Positions 11,818 through 25,238 of a stretch of DNA of 64,000 bases are shown in pieces. Each line of letters begins with the position of its first letter. Positions within the stretch are counted from its first letter, which is position 1. A program made the translations under genes and the position numbers. Where the stretch lies: the NCBI GenBank assembly GCA_043228905.1, contig JBHGNT010000035.1, forward strand, positions 186,001-250,000, in the 5' to 3' direction. Below the pieces are notes generated by a model. The model saw only the letters and a list, made by a program, of their open reading frames with translations. It was not told the origin of the DNA and did no database searches. This DNA is from Azolla caroliniana (lineage: Eukaryota; Polypodiophyta).

Positions 11818-13774
11818 ATGAACATTTTAATTTACCTACTTACTCTTGTCAACTCCTGCCTCAAATTTGCTAATTTCTTCATGTCTCTCGACTTGAGTGT
11901 CCAGATGTTGATTTTTTAATTCCATATCATAGCAAGCGTTGTTAGCTTCAATTCGCATGTTTGAATACAGAAATACGATATCACACGAGCCAAATATGAA
12001 CATTTTAATTTACCTACTTGCTCTTGTCAACTCCCACCTCAAATTTGCTAATTTCTTCATGTCTCTCGACGTGAGTGTCCAAATCTTGATTTTTTAATTC
12101 CATATCATAGCAAGCGTTGTTAGCTTCAATTCGCATGTTTGAACACAGAAATCCGATATCACACGAGCCAAATATGAACATTTTAATTTACCTACTTGCT
12201 CTTGTCAACTCCCACCTCAAATTTGCTAATTTCTTCATGTCGCTGGACCTGAGTTTTAAAATCTTGATTTTTTAATTCCATATCATAGCTAGCGTTGTTA
12301 GCTTCAATTCGCATGTTTGAACACAAAAATCCGATATCACACGAGCCAGATATGAACATTTTAATTTACCTACTTGCTCTTGTCAACTCCCACCTCAAAT
12401 TTGCTAATTTCTTCATGTCGCTCGACCTGATTTTTAAAATCTTGATTTTTTAATTCCAGATCATAGCTAGCGTTGTTAGCTTCGATTCGCATGTTTGAAC
12501 ACAAAAATCCGATATCACACGAGCCAGATATGAACATTTTAATTTACCTACTTACTCTTGTCAACTCCTGCCTCAAATTTGCTAATTTCTTCATGTCTCT
12601 CGACGTGAGTGTCGAAATCTTGATTTTTTAATTCCATATCATAGCAAGCGTTGTTAGCTTCGATTTGCAGGTTTGAACACAGAAATCCGATATCACACGA
12701 GCCAGATATGAACATTTTAATTTACCTACTTGCTCTTGTCAACTCAGACCTCAAATTTGCTAATTTCTTCATGTCGCTCGACCTGAGTTTTAAAATCTTG
12801 ATTTTTTAATTCCATATCATAGCTAGCGTTGTTAGCTTCAATTCGCATGTTTGAACACAGAAATCTGATATCACACGAGCCAGATATGAACATTTTAATT
12901 TACCTACTTGCTCTTGTCAACTCCCACCTCAAATTTGCTAATTTCTTCATGTCGCTCGACCTGATTTTTAAAATCTTGATTTTTTAATTCCATATCATAG
13001 CTAGCGTTGTTAGCTTCGATTCGCATGTTTGAACACAAAAATCCGATATCACACGAGCCAGATATGAACATTTTAATTTACCTACTTACTCTTGTCAACT
13101 CCTGCCTCAAATTTGCTAATTTCTTCATGTCTCTCGACTTGAGTGTCCAGATGTTGATTTTTTAATTCCATATCATAGCAAGCGTTGTTAGCTTCAATTC
13201 GCATGTTTGAACACAGAAATACGATATCACACGAGCCAGATATGAACATTTTAATTTACCTACTTGCTCTTGTCAACTCCCACCTCCAATTTGCTAATTT
13301 CTTCATGTCGCTCGACCTGAGTTTTAAAACTTGATTTTTTAATTCCATATCATAGCTAGCGTTGTTAGCTTCCATTCGCATGTTTGAACACAGAAATCCG
13401 ATAACACACGAGCCAGATATGAACATTTTAATTTACCTACTTGCTCTTGTCAACTCCCACCTCAAATTTGCTAATTTCTTCATGTCGCTCGACCTGATTT
13501 TTAAAATTTTGATTTTTTAATTCCATATCATAGCTAGCGTTGTTAGCTTCCATTCGCATGTTTGAACACAAAAATCCGATATCACACGAGCCAGATATGA
13601 ACATTTTAATTTACCTACTTGCTCTTGTCAACTCCCACCTCAAATTTGCTAATTTCTTCATGTCGCTCGACGTGGGTTTCAAAATCTTGACTTTTTAATT
13701 CCATATCATAGCTAGCGTTGTTAGCTTCAATTCGCATGTTTGAACACAGAAATCCGATATCACACGAGCCAGAT

Positions 13775-13902
13775 ATGAACATTTTAATTTACCTACTTAC
13801 TCTTGTCAACTCCTGCCTCAAATTAATTCCATATCATAGCTAGCGTTGATAGCTTCAATTCGCATGTTTGAACACAGAAATCCGATATCACACGAGCCAG
13901 AT
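13775..13902 (+). repeat. 128-bp monomer with 50-bp deletion (copy 3)
   Basis: It has the same caaatt/aattcc junction and gttgatagc marker. It corresponds to the copy at 2841 (offset 10934) within the segmental duplication that links the 1-4.9 kb and 11.5-15.8 kb regions. Confidence 0.95.
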
Positions 13903-14435
13903 ATGAACATTTTAATTTACCTACTTGCTCTTGTCAACTCCCACCTCAAATTTGCTAATTTGTTCATGTCTCTCGACTTGAGTGTCCAGATGTTGATTTT
14001 TTAATTCCATATCATAGCAAGCGTTGTTAGCTTCAATTCGCATGTTTGAACACAGAAATACGATATCACACGAGCCAGATATGAACATTTTAATTTACCT
14101 ACTTGCTCTTGTCAACTCCCACCTCAAATTTGCTAATTTCTTCATGTCGCTCGACCTGAGTTTTAAAACTTGATTTTTTAATTCCATATCATAGCTAGCG
14201 TTGTTAGCTTCCATTCGCATGTTTGAACACAGAAATCCGATAACACACGAGCCAGATATGAACATTTTAATTTACCTACTTGCTCTTGTCAACTCCCACC
14301 TCAAATTTGCTAATTTCTTCATGTCGCTCGACCTGATTTTTAAAATTTTGATTTTTTAATTCCATATCATAGCTAGCGTTGTTAGCTTCCATTCGCATGT
14401 TTGAACACAGAAATCCGATATCACACGAGCCAGAT

Positions 14436-14563
14436 ATGAACATTTTAATTTACCTACTTACTCTTGTCAACTCCTGCCTCAAATTAATTCCATATCATAG
14501 CTAGCGTTGATAGCTTCAATTCGCATGTTTGAACACAGAAATCCGATATCACACGAGCCAGAT
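14436..14563 (+). repeat. 128-bp monomer with 50-bp deletion (copy 4)
   Basis: It has the same junction and marker as the others. It lies 661 bp after copy 3, the same spacing as between copies 1 and 2, and corresponds to 3502 at the same 10934 offset. Confidence 0.95.
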
Positions 14564-16165
14564 ATGAACATTTTAATTTACCTACTTGCTCTTGTCAACT
14601 CCCACCTCAAATTTGCTAATTTCTTCATGTCGCTCGACGTGGGTTTCAAAATCTTGACTTTTTAATTCCATATCATAGCTAGCGTTGTTAGCTTCAATTC
14701 GCATGTTTGAACACAGAAATCCGATATCACACGAGCCAGATATGAACATTTTAATTTACCTACTTGCTCTTGTCAACTCCCACCTCAAATTTGCTAATTT
14801 GTTCATGTCGCTCGACCTGATTTTTAAAATCTTGATTTTTTAATTCCATATCATAGCTAGCGTTGTTAGCTTCGATTCGCATGTTTGAACACAAAAATCC
14901 GATATCACACGAGCCAGATATGAACATTTTAATTTACCTACTTACTCTTGTCAACTCCCGCCTCAAATTTGCTAATTTCTTCATGTCTCTCGACGTGAGT
15001 GTCCAAATCTTGATTTTTTAATTCCATATCATAGCAAGCGTTGTTAGCTTCAATTCGCATGTTTGAACACAGAAATCCGATATCACACGAGCCAAATATG
15101 AACATTTTAATTTACCTACTTGCTCTTGTCAACTCCCACCTCAAATTTGCTAATTTCTTCATGTCTCTCGACGTGAGTGTCCAAATCTTGACTTTTTAAT
15201 TCCATATCATAGCTAGCGTTGTTAGCTTCAATTCGCATGTTTGAACACAAAAATCCGATATCACACGAGCCAGATATGAACATTTTAATTTACCTACTTG
15301 CTCTTGTCAACTCCCACCTCAAATTTGCTAATTTCTTCATGTCGCTCGACCTGATTTTTAAAATTTTGATTTTTTAATTCCAGATCATAGCTAGCGTTGT
15401 TAGCTTCGATTCGCATGTTTGAACACAAAAATCCGATATCACACGAGCCAGATATGAACATTTTAATTTACCTACTTACTCTTGTCAACTCCTGCCTCAA
15501 ATTTGCTAATTTCTTCATGTCTCTCGACTTGAGTGTCCAGATGTTCATTTTTTAATTCCATATCATAGCAAGCGTTGTTAGCTTCAATTCGCATGTTTGA
15601 ACACAGAAATCCGATATCACACGAGCCAGATATGAACATTTTAATTTACCTACTTGCTCTTGTCAACTCCCACCTCAAATTTGCTAATTTCTTCATGTCG
15701 CTGGACCTGAGTTTTAAAATCTTGATTTTTTAATTCCATATCATAACTAGCGTTGTTAGCTTCAATTCGCATGTTTGAAGACAAAAATCCGATATCACAC
15801 GAGCCAGATATGAACATTTTAATTTACCTACTTGCTCTTGTCAACTCCCACCTCAAATTTGCTAATTTCTTCATGTCGCTCGACCTGATTTTTAAAATTT
15901 TGATTTTTTAATTCCAGATCATAGCTAGCGTTGTTAGCTTCGATTCGCATGTTTGAACACAAAAATCCGATATCACACGAGCCAGATATGAACATTTTAA
16001 TTTACCTACTTACTCTTGTCAACTCCTGCCTCAAATTTGCTAATTTCTTCATGTCTCTCGACTTGAGTGTCCAGATGTTCATTTTTTAATTCCATATCAT
16101 ATCAAGCGTTGTTAGCTTCAATTCGCATGTTTGAACACAGAAATCCGATATCACACGAGCCAGAT

Positions 16166-18655
16166 ATGAACATTTTAATTTACCTACTTGCTCTTGTCAA
16201 CTCCCACCTCAAATTTGCTAATTTCTTCATGTCGCTCGACCTGGGTTTCAAAATCTTGATTTTTTAATTCCATATCATAGCTAGCGTTGTTAGCTTCAAT
16301 TCGCATGTTTGAACACAGAAATCCGATATCACACGAGCCAGATATGAACATTTTAATTTACCTACTTGCTCTTGTCAACTCCCACCTCAAATTTGCTAAT
16401 TTCTTCATGTCGCTCGACCTGATTTTTAAAATCTTGATTTTTTAATTCCATATCATAGCTAGCGTTGTTAGCTTCGATTCGCATGTTTGAACACAAAAAT
16501 CCGATATCACACGAGCCAGATATGAACATTTTAATTTACCTACTTACTCTTGTCAACTCCTGCCTCAAATTTGCTAATTTCTTCATGTCTCTCGACTTGA
16601 GTGTCCAGATGTTGATTTTTTAATTCCATATCATAGAAAGCGTTGTTAGCTTCAATTCGCATGTTTGAATACAGAAATACGATATCACACGAGCCAGATA
16701 TGAACATTTTAATTTACCTACTTGCTCTTGTCAACTCCCACCTCAAATTTGCTAATTTCTTCATGTCACTCGACCTGAGTTTTAAAACTTGATTTTTTAA
16801 TTCCATATCATAGCTAGCATTGTTAGCTTCCATTCGCATGTTTGAACACAGAAATCCGATAACACACGAGCCAGATATGAACATTTTAATTTACCTACTT
16901 GCTCTTGTCAACTCCCACCTCAAATTTGCTAATTTCTTCATGTCGCTCGACCTGATTTTTAAAATTTTGATTTTTTAATTCCATATCATAGCTAGCGTTG
17001 TTAGCTTCTATTCGCATGTTTGAACACAGAAATCCGATATCACACGAGCCAGATATGAACATTTTAATTTACCTACTTGCTCTTGTCAACTCCCACCTCA
17101 AATTTGCTAATTTCTTCATGTCGCTCGACGTGGGTTTCAAAATCTTGACTTTTTAATTCCATATCATAGCTAGCGTTGTTAGCTTCAATTCGCATGTTTG
17201 AACACAGAAATCCGATATCACACGAGCCAGATATGAACATTTTAATTTACCTACTTGCTCTTGTCAACTCCCACCTCAAATTTGCTAATTTGTTCATGTC
17301 GCTCGACCTGATTTTTAGAATCTTGATTTTTTAATTCCATATCATAGCTAGCGTTGTTAGCTTCGATTCGCATGTTTGAACACAAAAATCCGATATCACA
17401 CGAGCCAGATATGAACATTTTAATTTACCTACTTACTCTTGTCAACTCCTGCCTCAAATTTGCTAATTTCTTCATGTCTCTCGACGTGAGTGTCCAAATC
17501 TTGATTTTTTAATTCCATATCATAGCTAGCGTTGTTAGCTTCGATTCGCATGTTTGAACACAGAAATCCGATATCACACGAGCCAGATATGAACATTTTA
17601 ATTTACCTACTTGCTCTTGTCAACTCCCACCTCAAATTTGCTAATTTCTTCATGTCGCTCGACCTGGGTTTCAAAATCTTGATTTTTTAATTCCATATCA
17701 TAGCTAGCGTTGTTAGCTTCAATTCGCATGTTTGAACACAGAAATCCGATATCACACGAGCCAGATATGAACATTTTAATTTACCTACTTGCTCTTGTCA
17801 ACTCCCACCTCAAATTTGCTAATTTCTTCATGTCGCTCGACCTGATTTTTAAAATCTTGATTTTTTAATTCCATATCATAGCTAGCGTTGTTAGCTTCGA
17901 TTCGCATGTTTGAACACAAAAATCCGATATCACACGAGCCAGATATGAACATTTTAATTTACCTACTTACTCTTGTCAACTCCTGCCTCAAATTTGCTAA
18001 TTTCTTCATGTCTCTCGACTTGAGTGTCCAGATGTTGATTTTTTAATTCCATATCATAGAAAGCGTTGTTAGCTTCAATTCGCATGTTTGAATACAGAAA
18101 TACGATATCACACGAGCCAGATATGAACATTTTAATTTACCTACTTGCTCTTGTCAACTCCCACCTCAAATTTGCTAATTTCTTCATGTCCCTCGACCTG
18201 AGTTTTAAAACTTGATTTTTTAATTCCATATCATAGCTAGCGTGGTTAGCTTCCATTCGCATGTTTGAACACAGAAATCCGATAACACACGAGCCAGATA
18301 TGAACATTTTAATTTACCTACTTGCTCTTGTCAACTCCCACCTCAAATTTGCTAATTTCTTCATGTCGCTCGACCTGATTTTTAAAATTTTGATTTTTTA
18401 ATTCCATATCATAGCTAGCGTTGTTAGCTTCAATTCGCATGTTTGAACACAGAAATCCGATATCACACGAGCCAGATATGAAGATTTTAATTTACCTACT
18501 TGCTCTTGTCAACTCCCACCTCAAATTTGCTAATTTCTTCATGTCGCTCGACGTGGGTTTCAAAATCTTGACTTTTTAATTCCATATCATAGCTAGCGTT
18601 GTTAGCTTCAATTCGCATGTTTGAACACAGAAATCCGATATCACACGAGCCAGAT
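16166..18655 (+). repeat. Duplication with eight-monomer spacing (1423 bp)
   Basis: Six monomers from 16166 correspond to six from 17589. Shared rare markers are cctgggtttc, catagaaagc (16632 and 18055), gaatacagaaatacg and one 177-bp unit. The spacing 1423 equals 8 x 178 less one. The copies differ at gtcactcg versus gtccctcg, gctagcattg versus gctagcgtgg, and ttctattcg versus caattcg, which allows the 16.5-17.3 kb copy to be recognised as the nearer relative of the 61-kb block. Confidence 0.88.
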
Positions 18656-20257
18656 ATGAACATTTTAATTTACCTACTTGCTCTTGTCAACTCCCACCTC
18701 AAATTTGCTAATTTCTTCATGTCGCTCGACCTGATTTTTAAAATTTTGATTTTTTAATTCCATATCATAGCTAGCGTTGTTAGCTTCGATTCGCATGTTT
18801 GAACACAAAAATCCGATATCACACGAGCCAGATATGAACATTTTAATTTACCTACTTACTCTTGTCAACTCCCGCCTCAAATTTGCTAATTTCTTCATGT
18901 CGCTCGACCTGATTTTTAAAATTTTGATTTTTTAATTCCATATCATAGCTAGCGTTGTTAGCTTCAATTCGCATGTTTGAACACAGAAATCCGATATCAC
19001 ACGAGCCAGATATGAACATTTTAATTTACCTACTTGCTCTTGTCAACTCCCACCTCAAATTTGCTAATTTCTTCATGTCGCTCGACGTGGGTTTCAAAAT
19101 CTTGACTTTTTAATTCCATATCATAGCTAGCGTTGTTAGCTTCAATTCGCATGTTTGAACACAGAAATCCGATATCACACGAGCCAGATATGAACATTTT
19201 AATTTACCTACTTGCTCTTGTCAACTCCCACCTCAAATTTGCTAATTTGTTCATGTCGCTCGACCTGATTTTTAAAATCTTGATTTTTTAATTCCATATC
19301 ATAGCTAGCGTTGTTAGCTTCGATTCGCATGTTTGAACACAAAAATCCGATATCACACGAGCCAGATATGAACATTTTAATTTACCTACTTACTCTTGTC
19401 AACTCCCGCCTCAAATTTGCTAATTTCTTCATGTCTCTCGACGTGAGTGTCCAAATCTTGATTTTTTAATTCCATATCATAGCAAGCGTTGTTAGCTTCA
19501 ATTCGCATGTTTGAACACAGAAATCCGATATCACACGAGCCAAATATGAACATTTTAATTTACCTACTTGCTCTTGTCAACTCCCACCTCAAATTTGCTA
19601 ATTTCTTCATGTCTCTCGACGTGAGTGTCCAAATCTTGATTTTTTAATTCCATATCATAGCAAGCGTTGTCAGCTTCAATTCGCATGTTTGAACACAGAA
19701 ATCCGATATCACACGAGCCAAATATGAACATTTTAATTTACCTACTTGCTCTTGACAACTCCCACCTCAAATTTGCTAATTTCTTCATGTCGCTCGACCT
19801 GAGTTTTAAAATCTTGATTTTTTAATTCCATATCATAGCTAGCGTTGTTAGCGTCAATTCGCATGTTTGAACACAAAAATCCGATATCACACGAGCCAGA
19901 TATGAACATTTTAATTTACCTACTTGCTCTTGTCAACTCCCACCTCAAATTTGCTAATTTCTTCATGTCGCTCGACCTGATTTTTAAAATTTTGATTTTT
20001 TAATTCCAGATCATAGCTAGCGTTGTTAGCTTCGATTCGCATGTTTGAACACAAAAATCCGATATCACACGAGCCAGATATGAACATTTTAATTTACCTA
20101 CTTACTCTTGTCAACTCCTGCCTCAAATTTGCTAATTTCTTCATGTCTCTCTACTTGAGTGTCCAGATGTTCATTTTTTAATTCCATATCATAGCAAGCG
20201 TTGTTAGCTTCAATTCGCATGTTTGAACACAGAAATCCGATATCACACGAGCCAGAT

Positions 20258-21323
20258 ATGAACATTTTAATTTACCTACTTGCTCTTGTCAACTCCCACC
20301 TCAAATTTGCTAATTTCTTCATGTCGCTCGACCTGAGTTTTAAAACTTGATTTTTTAATTCCATATCATAGCTAGCGTTGTTAGCTTCCATTCGCATGTT
20401 TGAACACAGAAATCCGATAACACACGAGCCAGATATGAACATTTTAATTTACCTACTTGCTCTTGTCAACTCCCACCTCAAATTTGCTAATTTCTTCATG
20501 TCGCTCGACCTGGGTTTCAAAATCTTGATTTTTTAATTCCATATCATAGCTAGCGTTGTTAGCTTCGATTCGCATGTTTGAACACAGAAATCCGATATCA
20601 CACCAGCCAGATATGAACATTTTAATTTACCTACTTACTCTTGTCAACTCCCGCCTCAAATTTGCTAATTTCTTCATGTCGCTCGACGTGGGTTTCAAAA
20701 TCTTGACTTTTTAATTCCATATCATAGCTAGCGTTGTTAGCTTCAATTCGCATGTTTGAACACAGAAATTCGATATCACACGAGCCAGATATGAACATTT
20801 TAATTTACCTACTTGCTCTTGTCAACTCCCACCTCAAATTTGCTAATTTCTTCATGTCGCTCGACCTGAGTTTTAAAACTTGATTTTTTAATTCCATATC
20901 ATAGCTAGCGTTGTTAGCTTCCATTCGCATGTTTGAACACAGAAATCCGATAACACACGAGCCAGATATGAACATTTTAATTTACCTACTTGCTCTTGTC
21001 AACTCCCACCTCAAATTTGCTAATTTCTTCATGTCGCTCGACCTGGGTTTCAAAATCTTGATTTTTTAATTCCATATCATAGCTAGCGTTGTTAGCTTCG
21101 ATTCGCATGTTTGAACACAGAAATCCGATATCACACAAGCCAGATATGAACATTTTAATTTACCTACTTACTCTTGTCAACTCCCGCCTCAAATTTGCTA
21201 ATTTCTTCATGTCGCTCGACGTGGGTTTCAAAATCTTGACTTTTTAATTCCATATCATAGCTAGCGTTGTTAGCTTCAATTCGCATGTTTGAACACAGAA
21301 ATTCGATATCACACGAGCCAGAT
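20258..21323 (+). repeat. Three-monomer tandem duplication (2 x 533 bp)
   Basis: Units 20258-20790 and 20791-21323 each hold a ttttaaaacttg monomer, a cctgggtttc monomer and a cgtgggtttc monomer, both ending in the rare aaattcgatatc. The copies differ in the middle monomer at cacaccagcc (about 20600) versus cacacaagcc (about 21131), where other units have cacacgagcc. Confidence 0.92.
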
Positions 21324-22035
21324 ATGAACATTTTAATTTACCTACTTGCTCTTGTCAACTCCCGCCTCAAATTTGCTAATTTCTTCATGTCGCGCGACCT
21401 GAGTTTTAAAATCTTGATTTTTTAATTCCATATCATAGCTAGCGTTGTTAGCTTCGATTCGCATGTTTGAACACAGAAATCCGATATCACACGAGCCAGA
21501 TATGAACATTTTAATTTACTAACGCGTTGTTCTAAACTCCCGCCTCAAATTTGCTAATTTCTTCATGTCTCTCGACGTGAGTGTCCAAATCTTGATTTTT
21601 TAATTCCATATCATAGCAAGCGTTGTTAGCTTCGATTCGCACGTTTGAACACAGAAATCCAATATCACAGGAGCCAAATATGAACATTTTAATTTACCTA
21701 CTTGCTCTTGTCAACTCCCACCTCAAATTTGCTAATTTCTTCATGTCGCTCGACCTGAGTTTTAAAATCTTGATTTTTTAATTCCATATCATAGCTAGCG
21801 TTCTTAGCTTCAATTCGCATGTTTGAACACAGAAATCCGATATCACACGAGCCAGATATGAACATTTTAATTTACCTACTTACTCTTGTCAACTCCCGCC
21901 TCAAATTTGCTAATTTCTTCATGTCTCTCGACGTGAGTGTCCAAATCTTGATTTTTTAATTCCATATCATAGCAAGCGTTGTTAGCTTCAATTCGCATGT
22001 TTGAACACAGAAATCCGATATCACACGAGCCAAAT

Positions 22036-24527
22036 ATGAACATTTTAATTTACCTACTTGCTCTTGTCAACTCCCACCTCAAATTTGCTAATTTCTTCAT
22101 GTCTCTCGACGTGAGTGTCCAAATCTTGATTTTTTAATTCCATATCATAGCAAGCGTTGTTAGCTTCAATTCGCATGTTTGAACACAGAAATCCGATATC
22201 ACACGAGCCAAATATGAACATTTTAATTTACCTACTTGCTCTTGTCAACTCCCACCTCAAATTTGCTAATTTCTTCATGTCGCTGGACCTGAGTTTTAAA
22301 ATCTTGATTTCTTAATTCCATATCATAGCTAGCGTTGTTAGCTTCAATTCGCATGTTTGAACACAAAAATCCGATATCACACGAGCCAGATATGAACATT
22401 TTAATTTACCTACTTGCTCTTGTCAACTCCCACCTCAAATTTGCTAATTTCTTCATGTCGCTCGACCTGATTTTTAAAATTTTGATTTTTTAATTCCAGA
22501 TCATAGCTAGCGTTGTTAGCTTCGATTCGCATGTTTGAACACAAAAATCCGATATCACACGAGCCAGATATGAACATTTTAATTTACCTACTTACTCTTG
22601 TCAACTCCTGCCTCAAATTTGCTAATTTCTTCATGTCTCTCGACGTGAGTGTCGAAATCTTGATTTTTTAATTCCATATCATAGCAAGCGTTGTTAGCTT
22701 CGATTTGCAGGTTTGAACACAGAAATCCGATATCACACGAGCCAGATATGAACATTTTAATTTACCTACTTGCTCTTGTCAACTCAGACCTCAAATTTGC
22801 TAATTTCTTCATGTCGCTCGACCTGAGTTTTAAAATCTTGATTTTTTAATTCCATATCATAGCAAGCGTTGTTAGCTTCAATTCGCATGTTTGAACACAG
22901 AAATCCGATATCACACGAGCCAGATATGAACATTTTAATTTACCTACTTGCTCTTGTCAACTCCCACCTCAAATTTGCTAATTTCTTCATGTCGCTCGAC
23001 CTGATTTTTAAAATCTTGATTTTTTAATTCCATATCATAGCTAGCGTTGTTAGCTTCGATTCGCATGTTTGAACACAAAAATCCGATATCACACGAGCCA
23101 GATATGAACATTTTAATTTACCTACTTACTCTTGTCAACTCCTGCCTCAAATTTGCTAATTTCTTCATGTCTCTCGACTTGAGTGTCCAGATGTTGATTT
23201 TTTAATTCCATATCATAGCAAGCGTTGTTAGCTTCAATTCGCATGTTTGAATACAGAAATACGATATCACACGAGCCAAATATGAACATTTTAATTTACC
23301 TACTTGCTCTTGTCAACTCCCACCTCAAATTTGCTAATTTCTTCATGTCTCTCGACGTGAGTGTCCAAATCTTGATTTTTTAATTCCATATCATAGCAAG
23401 CGTTGTTAGCTTCAATTCGCATGTTTGAACACAGAAATCCGATATCACACGAGCCAAATATGAACATTTTAATTTACCTACTTGCTCTTGTCAACTCCCA
23501 CCTCAAATTTGCTAATTTCTTCATGTCGCTGGACCTGAGTTTTAAAATCTTGATTTCTTAATTCCATATCATAGCTAGCGTTGTTAGCTTCAATTCGCAT
23601 GTTTGAACACAAAAATCCGATATCACACGAGCCAGATATGAACATTTTAATTTACCTACTTGCTCTTGTCAACTCCCACCTCAAATTTGCTAATTTCTTC
23701 ATGTCGCTCGACCTGATTTTTAAAATTTTGATTTTTTAATTCCAGATCATAGCTAGCGTTGTTAGCTTCGATTCGCATGTTTGAACACAAAAATCCGATA
23801 TCACACGAGCCAGATATGAACATTTTAATTTACCTACTTACTCTTGTCAACTCCTGCCTCAAATTTGCTAATTTCTTCATGTCTCTCGACGTGAGTGTCG
23901 AAATCTTGATTTTTTAATTCCATATCATAGCAAGCGTTGTTAGCTTCGATTTGCAGGTTTGAACACAGAAATCCGATATCACACGAGCCAGATATGAACA
24001 TTTTAATTTACCTACTTGCTCTTGTCAACTCAGACCTCAAATTTGCTAATTTCTTCATGTCGCTCGACCTGAGTTTTAAAATCTTGATTTTTTAATTCCA
24101 TATCATAGCAAGCGTTGTTAGCTTCAATTCGCATGTTTGAACACAGAAATCCGATATCACACGAGCCAGATATGAACATTTTAATTTACCTACTTGCTCT
24201 TGTCAACTCCCACCTCAAATTTGCTAATTTCTTCATGTCGCTCGACCTGATTTTTAAAATCTTGATTTTTTAATTCCATATCATAGCTAGCGTTGTTAGC
24301 TTCGATTCGCATGTTTGAACACAAAAATCCGATATCACACGAGCCAGATATGAACATTTTAATTTACCTACTTACTCTTGTCAACTCCTGCCTCAAATTT
24401 GCTAATTTCTTCATGTCTCTCGACTTGAGTGTCCAGATGTTGATTTTTTAATTCCATATCATAGCAAGCGTTGTTAGCTTCAATTCGCATGTTTGAATAC
24501 AGAAATATGATATTACACGAGCCAAAT
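22036..24527 (+). repeat. Seven-monomer tandem duplication (2 x 1246 bp)
   Basis: Units 22036-23281 and 23282-24527 contain the same seven subtypes in order. These include gctggacctgag with gatttcttaa (22311 and 23557), gatttgcagg (22701 and 23947), ctcagacctc, and a cagatgttg unit ending gaatacagaaa and gccaaat. The second copy has a few private changes near its end (aaatatgatattac). It is one of the cleanest higher-order duplications in the window. Confidence 0.93.
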
Positions 24528-25238
24528 ATGAACATTTTAATTTACCTACTTGCTCTTGTCAACTCCCACCTCAAATTTGCTAATTTCTTCATGTCGCTCG
24601 ACCTGAGTTTTAAAACTTGATTTTTTAATTCCATATCATAGCTAGCGTTGTTAGCTTCCATTCGCATGTTTGAACACAGAAATCCGATAACACACGAGCC
24701 AGATATGAACATTTTAATTTACCTACTTGCTCTTGTCAACTCCCACCTCAAATTTGCTAATTTCTTCATGTCGCTCGACCTGATTTTTAAAATTTTGATT
24801 TTTTAATTCCATATCATAGCTAGCGTTGTTAGCTTCAATTCGCATGTTTGAACACAGAAATCCGATATCACACGAGCCAGATATGAACATTTTAATTTAC
24901 CTACTTGCTCTTGTCAACTCCCACCTCAAATTTGCTAATTTCTTCATGTCGCTCGACGTGGGTTTCAAAATCTTGACTTTTTAATTCCATATCATAGCTA
25001 GCGTTGTTAGCTTCAATTCGCATGTTTGAACACAGAAATCCGATATCACACGAGCCAGATATGAACATTTTAATTTACCTACTTGCTCTTGTCAACTCCC
25101 ACCTCAAATTTGCTAATTTCTTCATGTCGCTCGACCTGATTTTTAAAATCTTGATTTTTTAATTCCATATCATAGCTAGCGTTGTTAGCTTCGATTCGCA
25201 TGTTTGAACACAGAAATCCGATATCACACGAGCCAGAT

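Larger units (their letters stand above)
11468..15790 (+). repeat. Segmental duplication, copy B
   Basis: This is the partner of 1-4860, lacking the extra three-monomer duplication of copy A and therefore 533 bp shorter over the common part. Correspondence starts at least at 11468, which aligns with window base 1, so the true left limit may lie outside the window for copy A. It ends near 15790, where the two copies take different subtypes (acttgctc here, acttactc in copy A). Confidence 0.85.
1..21323 (+). repeat. Left domain of the array
   Basis: This domain contains only the acttgctc and acttactc versions at monomer positions 22-29; the ctaacgcg version is absent. Typical markers are aatttgttcatg, cgtgggtttcaaaatcttgac, cttgagtgtccagatg, the gatttgcagg variant at 132-141, and ccaaat in place of ccagat at the unit end. 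Nine of the 20 one-base-deleted units and four of the six 50-bp-deleted units lie here. Class changes occur every three or four monomers; for example acttactc recurs at 371, 1083 and 1617, spacings of 712 and 534. The right boundary is set just before the first ctaacgcg unit and is gradual. Confidence 0.75.

Noticed and set aside
21502-21679. ctaacgcg monomers as a foreign insertion or protein-binding cassette
   Set aside because: The altered stretch replaces the normal one base for base, leaving the unit at 178 bp, and the rest of the monomer is ordinary. It is a diverged subtype; binding is not supported by sequence alone.
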